Shown here one piece after another: positions 35,180-44,858 of a stretch of 64,000 nucleotides of DNA (the first letter of the stretch is position 1; every line of letters starts with the position of its first letter). This DNA comes from Flavobacteriaceae bacterium (GTDB lineage: Bacteria > Bacteroidota > Bacteroidia > Flavobacteriales > Flavobacteriaceae): NCBI GenBank assembly GCA_024644745.1, contig JAHEHF010000003.1, positions 1 through 64,000 of the forward strand. The letters are read 5' to 3'. The position numbers were made by a program, and so were the translations under genes. The notes beneath the pieces were generated by a model. That model saw nothing but the letters and a program-made list of their open reading frames with translations. It ran no database searches and was not told the origin of the DNA.

Positions 35180-38100
35180 TTATTTCTGCAGCCATTTGCG
35201 AGCGTTTACAAATGCCTCGAGCCATGGGCTCACTTCGTCCTTTCTGCCGGTTGGGTAATTCGCCCAGTTCCATTGAAAGATGGACCTTTCAATATGGGGC
35301 ATCATCACCAAATGACGACCGTCATCACTGGCCATCATAGCGGTATTGAAATCTGAACCATTCGGGTTGGCCGGGTAGCCCTCATAACCGTACTTGGCCA
35401 CTATATTGTACTTTGATTCCTCATAGGGGAAACTGAATTTACCTTCTCCATGTGAAATCCAAACCCCAAGTGTATGGCCTGCCAGGCTTGACAGCATCAC
35501 CGAGTTGTTTTTTTGAATTTTTACGGAGGTAAAACTGCTTTCATGCTTAAAAGAATCATTATGCAACATCTTTGGCTTGACATCATGGTCAGGATTGATC
35601 ATCTCCAATTCGACAAACAGCTGGCAACCGTTGCAAATGCCAACAGACAAGGTGTCTTCTCTTTCAAAAAACGCTTTCAGGGTTTTATTTGCCCTTTCAT
35701 TGTATAAAAATGCCCCGGCCCAGCCTTTTGCAGAACCCAGTACATCTGAATTTGAAAAGCCACCCACGGCGCCAATAAATTGAATGTCTTCCAGGGTTTC
35801 TCTTCCGCTGATCAGATCCGTCATGTGTACATCTTTAACGTCAAATCCGGCAAGGTACATTGCATTTGCCATTTCTCTTTCACTATTCGATCCTTTTTCC
35901 CTGATGACCGCTGCCTTAGGCCTTGGTTTTTCGGCATCGCTATTGCATAATTTCCCTGTAAAATGAGCAGGGAAATCAAACTGTAAGGGCTGATCTTTAT
36001 AGTTTTTAAATCTGTCTTCGGCCAGATTGTTGGCAGTTTGCTGTTTGTCAAGAAGGAATGAGGTTTTGAACCAGTAATCTCTGTATGTTTCAATATTGAA
36101 TTCCAAATCAAAATTAGAAATCCTCAAAGAAGTTCCCTGTGTGGCAGAACCAATTTTATGGAACACGATCCCATGGGCCTCCAGGATGTCATCTACCTGT
36201 TTTGAACCATTGCTTTGAATGATCACCCCGCTATTTTCAGCGAACAGTAATTTCACAGGATCTTTTTCATTTATTTGAGAGAGGTCAATGTTCGCTCCCA
36301 GGTTATTTTCGGCAAAACACATTTCAAGCAGGGTCGTGACTAAGCCGCCCGCTGAAATGTCGTGCCCTGCGAGCAGCAGGTCTTTTTTAATCAGTTCCTG
36401 AATGGTGTTAAAACAGTTCTTGAAATACACTGCATCATTCACAGTGGGTGTTTCCTGACCAATACTGTTTCTAATCTGTGCAAAACTGGAACCTCCTAGT
36501 TTTAAGGTGTCTCCGGAAAAATCGATATAATAAATCTGATTGCTCGTTCCGGCTTGCAAGACTGGTTCAACTACTTTCCTGATGTCGGCACATTCGCCGG
36601 CTGCGGATATGATCACAGTGCCTGGTGCAATGACCTCCTGATCGGCATATTTTTGTTTCATCGACAAGGAATCCTTTCCTGTTGGAACATTGATCCCCAG
36701 GGCAATCGAAAAATCTGACACGGCCTCGACTGCATTGTACAGCCTTGCATCTTCACCTTCATTCTTGCAGGGCCACATCCAGTTGGCAGACAAGGAAACC
36801 GATTTCAGATTGTCTTTCAGGGGTGCCCAAACAATATTGGTCAGGGATTCGGCGATTGCGTTTCTTGATCCTGCTTTTTCATCAATCAGGGCACTGGCGG
36901 CGGCATGACCTATAGAGGTGGCAATTCCTTTTGATCCTTCGTAATCCAGTGCCATGACGCCCACATCATTTAATGGCAACTGCAGGGAACCGGCACACTG
37001 TTGTTTCGCTACTTTACCGCCAACACATCGGTCCACTTTGTTGGTGAGCCAATCTTTACAGGCCACGGCTTCCAGTTGCAATAACTGTTTGGTATATTCA
37101 TAAATCTCTGTCGGATCATAAGTTACCCTGGCATACTTCCTGTCAATGGTTTTGTCATTCATGATGGTCTTGGGAGAGCTTCCGAACATATCCGCAAGGT
37201 CAAAATCCATAGGCGTGGCACCCGTTTTTTCCGATTTGAAGGTAAACCTGAAATCATCCGTCACTTTCCCTACATCGTAAATTGGAGCTCGCTCCCTGTC
37301 AGCTATTCTATGGAGGTAGGACAGGTCATTTTCATGGATGACAAGTCCCATCCTTTCCTGTGATTCATTACCTATGATCTCCTTGGATGAAAGGGTCTTG
37401 TCTCCCACCGGCAAAGCATCAAGATCAATGATCCCTCCTGTGTCTTCAACCAATTCTGACAGGCAATTCAAGTGCCCCCCTGCTCCGTGATCATGGATGG
37501 AGATGATCTTGTTTTCAGGACCCTCAACCATCCCGCGTATGGTATTGGCCACTCTTTTTTGCATTTCAGGATTGGACCTTTGTACGGCATTCATGGTAAT
37601 CGCTGAATTGAAGGCGCCCGTATCGGCGGAGGACACTGCAGCACCTCCCATACCAATGCGGTAATTGTCTCCTCCCATGAGTATAATGCTGTCTCCTTTG
37701 ATAGGTTTTTCTTTTAAACTGTCAGCTTCCTTTCCATACCCAATACCACCGGCCAGCATGATCACCTTATCATAGCCAAGAATACGCTCTTGCTCTTCAT
37801 GTTCAAAGGTGTATAATGAACCTGAAATCAAAGGCTGACCAAATTTGTTTCCAAAATCAGAAGCCCCGTTAGAGGCCTTGATCAAGAGTTCAATTGGAGT
37901 TTGATACAACCATTTTCTTTCGGCCATGTTTTCCCAGGGTCTGTTTTTTGTCAGCCTGGAATAAGGGGTCATATACACTGCTGTTCCCGCCAGGGGTAAG
38001 GATCCTTTGCCACCGGCAAGCCTGTCTCTGATCTCACCTCCCGAACCGGTTGCCGCCCCATTGAAAGGCTCAACTGTTGTAGGAAAATTATGGGTCTCGG

Positions 38101-38833
38101 CTTTAAGTGAAATAACTGATTTTATTGTTTTTTTTTCATAAAAATCGGGCTTGTCCGATGATTTTGGCGCAAACTGTTCAATAATGGGGCCGTCTATAAA
38201 GGCTACATTGTCTTTGTAGGCAGATACAATCGAATTTGGATTTTCGGCAGCTGTTTTTTTGATCATTTTAAAAAGGGAACTCGGTTTTTCCTTTTCATCG
38301 ATCACAAAGGTTCCGTTGAATATTTTATGCCTGCAGTGTTCAGAATTCACTTGTGAAAAGCCAAATATTTCAGAGTCGGTTAATTTTCTGCCCAGTTTTT
38401 TTGAAAGATCATTCAGGTAAACTATTTCTTCTTTGTTCAAAGCCAGCCCTTCTGTTTCATTATAGGCAGCAATATCTTCAATTTCCAGAATAGGCTCGGG
38501 AGCAATATCCACTTTGTAAAGGTCCTGGTCCAATTTGAGATAATGCTGCTGTATCATCGGATCATATTCAGGTCTGGTCTTTTCCGTATGCATGAACTCC
38601 TCAATCCGGGTTATTCCCTTTATGCCCATATTCTGGGTTATTTCAACGGCATTGGTACTCCATGGACTGATCATTTCTTTTCTGGGACCAATAAAGCTTC
38701 CTTCCAGGGATTTCTCATTCAACTGTCGGGCATTACCAAACAGCCAAATTAATTTTTCAATGTTTTTGGGATGAATTTCTGAATGAGAAGCAACTGCAAA
38801 TACGGTTTGATTCTGATTAAAAAAGTAGATCAT
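35180..38833 (-). CDS. purL: Phosphoribosylformylglycinamidine synthase, large single-chain form
   Basis: PurL catalyses the fourth step of purine synthesis: FGAR plus glutamine plus ATP gives FGAM. The 1217-residue protein combines an N-terminal domain, two AIR-synthase-like ATP-binding halves and a C-terminal class I glutaminase. Visible are GRKLTDSEIFGFSQVNSEHCRHK, LKAETHNFPTTVEPFNGAATGSGGEIRD, ISIHDHGAGGHLNCLSEL and GKDSLSMKQK. The glutaminase has VGICNGCQLFVEL (nucleophile Cys) and HGEGKF. This large form is typical of Gammaproteobacteria, Bacteroidota and eukaryotes, as opposed to the split PurLQS of Gram-positives. A -7 box lies 35 bases upstream. It is monocistronic. Confidence 0.97.
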   Translation of the reverse strand: MIYFFNQNQTVFAVASHSEIHPKNIEKLIWLFGNARQLNEKSLEGSFIGPRKEMISPWSTNAVEITQNMGIKGITRIEEFMHTEKTRPEYDPMIQQHYLKLDQDLYKVDIAPEPILEIEDIAAYNETEGLALNKEEIVYLNDLSKKLGRKLTDSEIFGFSQVNSEHCRHKIFNGTFVIDEKEKPSSLFKMIKKTAAENPNSIVSAYKDNVAFIDGPIIEQFAPKSSDKPDFYEKKTIKSVISLKAETHNFPTTVEPFNGAATGSGGEIRDRLAGGKGSLPLAGTAVYMTPYSRLTKNRPWENMAERKWLYQTPIELLIKASNGASDFGNKFGQPLISGSLYTFEHEEQERILGYDKVIMLAGGIGYGKEADSLKEKPIKGDSIILMGGDNYRIGMGGAAVSSADTGAFNSAITMNAVQRSNPEMQKRVANTIRGMVEGPENKIISIHDHGAGGHLNCLSELVEDTGGIIDLDALPVGDKTLSSKEIIGNESQERMGLVIHENDLSYLHRIADRERAPIYDVGKVTDDFRFTFKSEKTGATPMDFDLADMFGSSPKTIMNDKTIDRKYARVTYDPTEIYEYTKQLLQLEAVACKDWLTNKVDRCVGGKVAKQQCAGSLQLPLNDVGVMALDYEGSKGIATSIGHAAASALIDEKAGSRNAIAESLTNIVWAPLKDNLKSVSLSANWMWPCKNEGEDARLYNAVEAVSDFSIALGINVPTGKDSLSMKQKYADQEVIAPGTVIISAAGECADIRKVVEPVLQAGTSNQIYYIDFSGDTLKLGGSSFAQIRNSIGQETPTVNDAVYFKNCFNTIQELIKKDLLLAGHDISAGGLVTTLLEMCFAENNLGANIDLSQINEKDPVKLLFAENSGVIIQSNGSKQVDDILEAHGIVFHKIGSATQGTSLRISNFDLEFNIETYRDYWFKTSFLLDKQQTANNLAEDRFKNYKDQPLQFDFPAHFTGKLCNSDAEKPRPKAAVIREKGSNSEREMANAMYLAGFDVKDVHMTDLISGRETLEDIQFIGAVGGFSNSDVLGSAKGWAGAFLYNERANKTLKAFFEREDTLSVGICNGCQLFVELEMINPDHDVKPKMLHNDSFKHESSFTSVKIQKNNSVMLSSLAGHTLGVWISHGEGKFSFPYEESKYNIVAKYGYEGYPANPNGSDFNTAMMASDDGRHLVMMPHIERSIFQWNWANYPTGRKDEVSPWLEAFVNARKWLQK

Positions 38834-38867
38834 TTGACTGGTGTTATCGTGATGATTTTGAAAAGTG

Positions 38868-38875
38868 CAAATTTA
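38868..38875 (-). promoter_or_regulatory. Candidate -7 box of purL (TAAATTTG)
   Basis: An exact TAnnTTTG match on the minus strand, 35 bases upstream of the purL ATG. Confidence 0.5.
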
Positions 38876-38949
38876 ATCAATTAGCCTTGTATTATTGATG
38901 TGAATGTTAATAATATTGAATAAAAAATGAAGGGTACTGAGTCTGGAGG

Positions 38950-39498
38950 TCAATAATTGCAACTCATTTTATATGAATACAGCACACAGGTCTTAAGGCT
39001 TGCATTGTGCTGAAGGCCCGGATGTTCAAAATTTTTGACAAAAGACATCCCGATCTTTTCCATGACCCTGATCGAATTTAAATTAACCTTTGGTGCCACA
39101 GCAAATATTTCGGGAAGATTCATATGTTGTTTGGCGTATTCGAGGCAGGCTTTTGCTCCTTCAGTGGCATAACCCCTGGACCAGAATGACCTGCTGAGCC
39201 TCCAACCAATGTCTGTATGAGGGGTGAAATCGCTCTCATAGTTTTGGTCGGAAAGCCCTGTGAATCCAATAAAAGTTCCTGATGCCAGTTCATCTACAGC
39301 GAAATAACAATAATTTTTTTTGGCAAATTGTGTTTGCATCCTCTGAATGAAGGCAACAGTTTCCTGTTTTGAGGGCAGGGAAGGAAAGAATTTCATGACC
39401 TCCTGATCGGCATTGATCCGGACCATTTTCTCAATATCTGACAATATCCAGTTTCTGAATCCGAGCCTTTCAGATGTAAAATGGTAAGGGCCCTCCAT
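38950..39498 (-). CDS. GNAT-family N-acetyltransferase (RimJ/RimL type)
   Basis: This 182-residue acetyl-CoA-dependent transferase has the RimJ/RimL-type layout: N-terminal ERLGFRNWILSDIEKM, DIGWRLSRSFWSRGYATEGAKACLEYA (the acetyl-CoA-binding motif A, with RGYATEG) and NLNSIRVMEKIGMSFV (motif B). Family members acetylate ribosomal protein N-termini, antibiotics or small amines, and the substrate cannot be told here. It is a free-standing gene 46 bases upstream-adjacent to the RsmB-type gene on the same strand. Confidence 0.9.
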   Translation of the reverse strand: MEGPYHFTSERLGFRNWILSDIEKMVRINADQEVMKFFPSLPSKQETVAFIQRMQTQFAKKNYCYFAVDELASGTFIGFTGLSDQNYESDFTPHTDIGWRLSRSFWSRGYATEGAKACLEYAKQHMNLPEIFAVAPKVNLNSIRVMEKIGMSFVKNFEHPGLQHNASLKTCVLYSYKMSCNY

Positions 39499-39544
39499 AT
39501 TTCATTGGAATTTAAATATGAAAACTAATCCTTTTCAAATTTTG

Positions 39545-40747
39545 TTATTTTTTCTCCATCAGCGCCATATAAAACCCGTCAAAACCGGAGGCAGCGGGAG
39601 ATATTTTCTTTTCTCTGATCAAAGTGAACTCAGCATGGATTTTTAAAAAAGCCTTTACCTGTAATTCATTTTCTGAAGGTAAGATCGAGCAGGTGGCATA
39701 CACCAGTTTGCCTCCGTTTTTTACCATAGACGAATACTGGTCAAGGATTTCCGCCTGGGTTTTTTTAATTCTTTCAATGAATTCAGGATTCAGTTTCCAT
39801 TTTGAATCGGGGTTCCTTTTCAAGACCCCCAAGCCGCTGCATGGAGCATCGATCAACACCCGATCGGCTTTTCCCTTGAGTTTTTTAATCGCCTTGGTTC
39901 CCTCAATGGTTCGGGTCTCAATATTATGGGCTCCGTCACGTTTGGCTCTTTTTTTCAATTCTGCCAGTTTATGCGCATGGATGTCCATGGCAATGATTTG
40001 CCCTTTATTTTCCATCAGAGAGGCCAGATGAAGCGTTTTTCCACCGGCTCCTGCGCAAGTATCGACGACTTTCTGTCCTGGTCTCACATCGAGGAAGGGG
40101 GCTACCAGCTGAGAAGAAGCATCCTGAACCTCAAAGAGGCCTTTTTTAAATGCTTGGGTCAAAAAGACATTTTTCCTTTCAACCAATACCAGCGCATCGG
40201 GATATTTTGGAATGACCTCTGTGTCAATTTCTTCGTCTCTCAATATTTTCTGTAGTTCCTGCCTTGTCGTTTTCAGGGTATTGACCCGAAGAATGACCCT
40301 GGCCTGCTGGTTCAGTTCCTTTATTTCGATATCCCACTTGCCGCCAAGGGCGCTGGACCCCATTTCATCCATCCAGTCAGGAATGGATTCCCTGAATTTC
40401 CTGATTTTTTGCAATTCATCAAACTTGCCTTTGATTCTGCGGGCAGGAGTATCTGTAAAATATTTCCAGTCAGGAAGACTGATTCCCTTTAAAACAGCCC
40501 ATACGGCGAAATTTTTCCATAGGTTGTCCCTGGTATAATGGCCTTTGGTTCCGGCTATTTCATTGTACAATCTTTTCCATCGGACCATGTCATAAATGGT
40601 CTCAGCAATGAATTTTCTGTCTCTGGAGCCCCATCGACTGTCGAGTTTCAATGTTTTTTGTACCACTTTGTCAGCATATTCCTGCTCGTTATATATCAGA
40701 TCAAGAGCTTGAATTACAGCAAATACCAGATTTCTATGTAAGCGCAT
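39545..40747 (-). CDS. RsmB/NOP-type rRNA (cytosine-5) methyltransferase
   Basis: This SAM-dependent 400-residue methyltransferase has the RsmB/NOL1-NOP2-sun fold. SAM binding is at VDTCAGAGGKTLHLASLM. The conserved DAPCSGLGVLKRNPDSKW (motif IV, Cys) and the catalytic Cys in YATCSILPSENE (motif VI) are both present. The N-terminal NusB-like portion common in full RsmB (about 130-150 residues) is reduced or diverged here, so it may be an RsmF/YebU-like enzyme instead. It methylates a cytosine in rRNA. A -7 box lies 22 bases upstream of the ATG. Confidence 0.92.
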   Translation of the reverse strand: MRLHRNLVFAVIQALDLIYNEQEYADKVVQKTLKLDSRWGSRDRKFIAETIYDMVRWKRLYNEIAGTKGHYTRDNLWKNFAVWAVLKGISLPDWKYFTDTPARRIKGKFDELQKIRKFRESIPDWMDEMGSSALGGKWDIEIKELNQQARVILRVNTLKTTRQELQKILRDEEIDTEVIPKYPDALVLVERKNVFLTQAFKKGLFEVQDASSQLVAPFLDVRPGQKVVDTCAGAGGKTLHLASLMENKGQIIAMDIHAHKLAELKKRAKRDGAHNIETRTIEGTKAIKKLKGKADRVLIDAPCSGLGVLKRNPDSKWKLNPEFIERIKKTQAEILDQYSSMVKNGGKLVYATCSILPSENELQVKAFLKIHAEFTLIREKKISPAASGFDGFYMALMEKK

Positions 40748-40768
40748 TAACGTTTAATTTTAGGGAGC

Positions 40769-40776
40769 CAAAGGTA
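40769..40776 (-). promoter_or_regulatory. Candidate -7 box of the rRNA methyltransferase gene (TACCTTTG)
   Basis: An exact TAnnTTTG match on the minus strand, 22 bases upstream of the ATG at 40747. Confidence 0.5.
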
Positions 40777-40836
40777 GGTAATAATTACACAAGGAGATTC
40801 ATCCCAGATCAAAAATCATTTTTAAGCAGGCTTCTG

Positions 40837-41595
40837 TCAAAACTTTTCAAATACTCCTAATCCAAAAAGGGCAAAGTCGTATTTTACCGGATCCAAAGGG
40901 TCCATGGCCCTCAGGCTTGCATCCAGTTCAGCCAGCGCCCTGGCGTCATTTTGCTTGCGGTGCAGTAAACCCAGTTTTCTGGCAATATTTCCAGAATGAA
41001 CATCCAGCGGACAGGACAATTGTGAAGGTAAAAGGCCCTCCCAGATGCCGAAGTCCACTCCGGCACTGTCTTTTCTCACCATCCATCTTAAGAACATGTT
41101 GATCCTTTTTGCCGCGGAGCCTTTCAGCGGGTCCGACACGTGTTTCAGGGTTCTTAATGGGTGTTCTATTTCAAAAAAAAGCTTCTTGAAATGATGAATA
41201 CCTTCTTGTACATTGTTTCCCGTAACATTTTTAAGGAATGCCATTTCCATTCCATCATGGTTCTCATAAATATTTTTCAGGGATCGAATAAAGAAGTTAA
41301 GGTCTGTTGTATTGAAAGTCCGGTGAACGTATTGATCAATACTGTCCTGATCATAATGCATGACAAAGTCATATGGGGAATTGCCCATAAGATCCATCAT
41401 TCTCCCTGCGTTTTTGATAATCATTTTACGATTTCCCCAAGAAATGGTTGCGGTTAAAAAAGCAGCTATTTCAATATCCTCTTTGAGCTGGTAACGGTGA
41501 GGAACCTGTATCGGGTCACTGCTAATGAATTCGGGTTGGTTGTAAAACAAAACCTTTTCATCTAAAAATTCTTTTATATCTATCGTTGCAGCCAT
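40837..41595 (-). CDS. DUF2400/TIGR02757 family protein
   Basis: This 252-residue soluble protein has the family features DPIQVPHRYQLKEDIEIAAFLTATISWGNRKMIIKNAGRMM, DPLKGSAAKRINMFLRWMVRKD and CPLDVHSGNIARKLGLLHRKQND. The helical layout and GxxxAxxL-type spacing suggest a distant HhH-GPD (DNA glycosylase) fold, but this is inference. The biochemical role is not established in what I know. It is divergent to recG with 76 bases between them. A -7 box lies 17 bases upstream of the ATG. Confidence 0.88.
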   Translation of the reverse strand: MAATIDIKEFLDEKVLFYNQPEFISSDPIQVPHRYQLKEDIEIAAFLTATISWGNRKMIIKNAGRMMDLMGNSPYDFVMHYDQDSIDQYVHRTFNTTDLNFFIRSLKNIYENHDGMEMAFLKNVTGNNVQEGIHHFKKLFFEIEHPLRTLKHVSDPLKGSAAKRINMFLRWMVRKDSAGVDFGIWEGLLPSQLSCPLDVHSGNIARKLGLLHRKQNDARALAELDASLRAMDPLDPVKYDFALFGLGVFEKF

Positions 41596-41611
41596 TAAAT
41601 TTTTAAAAAAT

Positions 41612-41619
41612 CAAATGTA
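41612..41619 (-). promoter_or_regulatory. Candidate -7 box of the DUF2400 gene (TACATTTG)
   Basis: An exact TAnnTTTG match on the minus strand, 17 bases upstream of the ATG. The divergent recG promoter has a weaker one-mismatch box, TATCTTCG, at 41647-41654. Confidence 0.5.
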
Positions 41620-41674
41620 AAAAATATACAAAACAATTCAGTTTTATATCTTCGTAAATCCATTAAGGACCTTG

Positions 41675-43774
41675 ATGATTAACTTTCAGATTTCTATAGC
41701 ATACCTCAAAGGAGTAGGGCCGGCAAGGGCTCAGTTACTGGGAAAAGAACTGGGAATTTTCACCTATGCCGATCTGGCAAATTTTTTTCCTCATCGCTAT
41801 ATTGACAGAACCAAATTCTATCAAATAAAAGAATTGCAAAATAATAGTGCTGAGGTTCAGCTTGTTGGGAAGATTACATCCATGAGGTCTGTAAAGCAAA
41901 AAAAAGGGAGCAGACTTGTGGCCAGTTTCATGGATGCATCCGGCAGCATGGAACTTGTTTGGTTCAGAGGAGCCAAATGGATCAGGGAGCACATGAAGCT
42001 CAATGTGCCCTATGTGATTTTTGGAAAAGTGAATTATTATAACGGGAACTATACCATGCCACATCCTGAAATGGAATTGCTGAGTGATTATAAAAAAGGA
42101 TTCAAGGCAGCTATGCAGCCCGTTTATCGTTCAACGGAACTGTTAAGTATTAAAGGGGTGAGTAACAGGGTGATGCAAAAACTGATGCAAAACCTTTTTC
42201 AGGAATGCAAAGGAAAATTTGCGGAAACCTTGTCTGAAAAACTGATGGTATCAAATGGGCTCATTCCTAAAAACAAGGCCATGTTCAATATACATTTTCC
42301 TCAAAATCAGGAGCTTTTGTCGCAGGCCGAATACAGATTGAAATTTGAAGAACTATTTTTTATTCAATTACAACTCATTGTAAAGAACCTGACAAATAAA
42401 AAAAAGAACAAAGGTTTTGTCTTTGAAAAGGTTGGAGATTATTTTCTTGAGTTTTACAATAAATTTCTTCCCTTTGACCTGACCGGGGCTCAGAAAAAAG
42501 TGTTGAAAGAGATCAGAAGAGATCTCAATACAGGGGCACAGATGAACAGACTGCTGCAGGGAGATGTAGGCTCAGGAAAAACGATTGTTGCTGTACTCAG
42601 TATGTTGATCGCTGCAGATAATGACTATCAGTCTGCCCTCATCGCTCCGACCGAGATTTTGGCTTCACAACATTTTAATGCTGTCAGGGAATTGCTTCAG
42701 GACATGGAAATAGGGGTGAGGCTGCTGACCGGTTCCTCTTCAAAGGCTCAGAGAAAGGTCATTCATGAAGAACTGGAAAACGGAACCCTGCATATTATCA
42801 TCGGAACACATGCGATTTTCGAAGACAAGGTGAAATTTGCCAATCTCGGACTGGCCATTATTGATGAGCAACACCGGTTTGGAGTGGCGCAAAGAGCTAA
42901 AATGTGGATGAAAAATGAGTTACCGCCACACATTCTTGTAATGACCGCTACCCCGATTCCGAGAACCCTGGCCATGAGTGTCTATGGTGACCTGGATATT
43001 TCGGTTATCGATGAATTGCCCCCGGGAAGAAAATCGATCAGAACCCTGCACAAATATGACAGCAACAGGCTGTCTGTTTTCAGGTTCATAAAGGAGGAGG
43101 TGGCCAGGGGCAGACAGATCTATATCGTTTATCCGCTTATTCAGGAATCTGAACAACTGGATTATAAGGATCTTATGGATGGGTATGAAAGCATTTCAAG
43201 AGCATTTCCCTTACCGGACTACCGGATCAGTATTGTCCATGGTAAAATGAAATCAGCCGATAAGGAATATGAAATGCAGCGTTTTGTTGAGGGACAAACC
43301 CAGATCATGGTGGCCACAACCGTGATAGAGGTGGGCGTCAATGTCCCGAACGCAAGTGTCATGATCATTGAGAGTGCCGAACGTTTTGGACTTTCTCAAC
43401 TCCATCAGTTAAGAGGACGGGTAGGAAGGGGTGCCGATCAAAGCTATTGTATTTTGCTTTCGAGTGTCAAGCTGACCAAGGAGGCGAAAACCAGGTTGCA
43501 AACCATGGTTGAAACCAATGATGGATTTAAAATTGCAGAAGTTGACCTGAAACTCAGGGGGCCTGGTGATTTGATGGGAACCCAGCAAAGTGGTGTTTTG
43601 AACCTGCGTATTGCTGACATCGTCCACGATTCCAAAGTTTTGTATAAGGCAAGAAAAGCTGCCAGGGATATAGCGGGATCTGAAATGGGACATCTCGATC
43701 CGGATCACAGGGTTGTCTGGAGTACTTATGAGCAGATTGTGAGAGACGGATCCATCTGGATGAACATAAGTTGA
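41675..43774 (+). CDS. recG: ATP-dependent DNA helicase RecG
   Basis: RecG reverses stalled replication forks and migrates Holliday junctions. The protein of about 699 residues has an N-terminal OB-fold wedge domain (SIAYLKGVGPARAQLLGKELGI, then VQLVGKITSMRSVKQKKGSRLV). The helicase core has LLQGDVGSGKTIVAVLSML (I), TEILASQH (Ia), IIDEQHRFGVAQRAKM (II), VMTATPIPRTLAMSVYGDLD (III), ATTVIEVGVNVPNASVM (V) and QLHQLRGRVGRG (VI). The C-terminal end carries GDLMGTQQSG. The start at ATG 41675 is preferred over TTG three bases upstream. It ends 45 bases before the DUF481 gene, which has its own promoter. Confidence 0.97.
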   Translation: MINFQISIAYLKGVGPARAQLLGKELGIFTYADLANFFPHRYIDRTKFYQIKELQNNSAEVQLVGKITSMRSVKQKKGSRLVASFMDASGSMELVWFRGAKWIREHMKLNVPYVIFGKVNYYNGNYTMPHPEMELLSDYKKGFKAAMQPVYRSTELLSIKGVSNRVMQKLMQNLFQECKGKFAETLSEKLMVSNGLIPKNKAMFNIHFPQNQELLSQAEYRLKFEELFFIQLQLIVKNLTNKKKNKGFVFEKVGDYFLEFYNKFLPFDLTGAQKKVLKEIRRDLNTGAQMNRLLQGDVGSGKTIVAVLSMLIAADNDYQSALIAPTEILASQHFNAVRELLQDMEIGVRLLTGSSSKAQRKVIHEELENGTLHIIIGTHAIFEDKVKFANLGLAIIDEQHRFGVAQRAKMWMKNELPPHILVMTATPIPRTLAMSVYGDLDISVIDELPPGRKSIRTLHKYDSNRLSVFRFIKEEVARGRQIYIVYPLIQESEQLDYKDLMDGYESISRAFPLPDYRISIVHGKMKSADKEYEMQRFVEGQTQIMVATTVIEVGVNVPNASVMIIESAERFGLSQLHQLRGRVGRGADQSYCILLSSVKLTKEAKTRLQTMVETNDGFKIAEVDLKLRGPGDLMGTQQSGVLNLRIADIVHDSKVLYKARKAARDIAGSEMGHLDPDHRVVWSTYEQIVRDGSIWMNIS

Positions 43775-43802
43775 TTTGTCTTACAACAAATTATTATATT
43801 TG
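43771..43802 (+). promoter_or_regulatory. Promoter of the DUF481 gene: TTG, 21-base spacer, TATATTTG
   Basis: TTG at 43771-43773 overlaps the end of recG, and an exact TAnnTTTG box lies at 43795-43802. The box is 17 bases before the ATG. A second TTG at 43776-43778 gives a 16-base spacer. Confidence 0.55.
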
Positions 43803-43818
43803 AACAAAATTATGACTC

Positions 43819-44838
43819 ATGAAAAATAAGATTTACATATTCTTTTTATTGGGACTTATAAGTATTTTGGCTTACGCTCAGAATGATACAATTAAACTTG
43901 CCAATAATGATGTTTTGGTTGGGGAAATAAAAGAGATGGACCGGAGCATATTGATTTTCAGCACTTCTTATGATGACTCGGATTTCAAGATAAAATGGGG
44001 AGAAGTCAGGGAAATTAAGAGTGACAGGCAATTTATAGTGTCGCTGACCGATGGAGAAAGGATCACAACAACCGTCAAAAGTGTTTCTGATAAAGAAATG
44101 GTGGTAGCCCTTTACAATGAAGGCAATATTGAAGAATACAGTTTGAAAGATGTGGTTTTTATTGAACCCATCGGCAAGAATTTTTTGGCTAGACTCACAG
44201 TGGATCTTGACCTGGGTCTTACAGTGACCAAGGCCAATGATTTTAAACAATTTACAACCAATTTACAGGCGAGTTATCTCGCGACCAAGTGGAGAGGTCG
44301 TGGATTGTACAAAACCGTGCTCAGCAGGCAAGATGGCAGCAGTGATATCAATAGGATGGATGCAGAATTAGGCGGAGAATATTATTTGCCGCATGACTGG
44401 TTTTTGCAGGCCAAGGCCATCTTCTTGTCTAACGATGAGCAGCTGCTGACCCTGCGTTCCACTTATCAGGTAGGCGCCGGTTATTATTTTATCAGAAATA
44501 ATAATATGTTTTTCTCAGCAAATGCTGGTCTGGCTCAAACCAATGAAAATTTTTCAGAAGGAAGTCCCGACCGTAACAGTACTGAAGGATTTGTAGGTCT
44601 TGGATTCAATAAATATGATATCGGCAATCTGAGCCTTCAAACTACCGCAGCACTTTACCCAAGTTTTTCGCAGGGAGGAAGGTACAGGGTAGATTTCAAT
44701 TTTGATATGAAATACGATTTGCCCCTCGATTTTTATATCCGCTTAGGTTTGTCATATAATTATGATAACCAACCGGTTGAGGATGCTTCAGACAGCGACT
44801 ATGTATTTACCACTTCCTTTGGTTGGGAATGGAACTGA
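43819..44838 (+). CDS. DUF481-family outer-membrane protein
   Basis: This 339-residue protein has a signal peptide (IYIFFLLGLISILAYAQN). An N-terminal region of short repeated units (DTIKLANNDVLVGEIKEMDRSILIFST, EVREIKSDRQFIVSLTDGERITT) resembles a surface-strand LSm-like fold. The last 200 residues alternate aromatic and polar residues in beta strands (LTVDLDLGLTVTKANDFKQFTTNLQASYLA, YEDxxTSFGWEWN-type ending), consistent with the DUF481 beta-barrel. The function is unknown. The C-terminal aromatic residue is consistent with outer-membrane insertion. It is convergent to the NlpC/P60 gene with 20 bases between. Confidence 0.87.
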   Translation: MKNKIYIFFLLGLISILAYAQNDTIKLANNDVLVGEIKEMDRSILIFSTSYDDSDFKIKWGEVREIKSDRQFIVSLTDGERITTTVKSVSDKEMVVALYNEGNIEEYSLKDVVFIEPIGKNFLARLTVDLDLGLTVTKANDFKQFTTNLQASYLATKWRGRGLYKTVLSRQDGSSDINRMDAELGGEYYLPHDWFLQAKAIFLSNDEQLLTLRSTYQVGAGYYFIRNNNMFFSANAGLAQTNENFSEGSPDRNSTEGFVGLGFNKYDIGNLSLQTTAALYPSFSQGGRYRVDFNFDMKYDLPLDFYIRLGLSYNYDNQPVEDASDSDYVFTTSFGWEWN

Positions 44839-44858
44839 TCCTTCATCTCGAAAAAGGC

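Noticed and set aside
35125-35340. 71-residue frame on the plus strand at the end of purL
   Set aside because: It lies antisense to the purL C-terminus and carries no recognisable motif.
40545-40860. tRNA or other RNA gene in the rsmB-DUF2400 region
   Set aside because: I looked for cloverleaf-like stems in this and the other short gaps and found no T-arm TTCGA-type motif in a pairing context. No tRNA is claimed anywhere in the window.
43775-43818. recG and the DUF481 gene as one operon
   Set aside because: A clear TTG-N21-TATATTTG promoter lies between them, so independent transcription is more likely, although read-through cannot be excluded.
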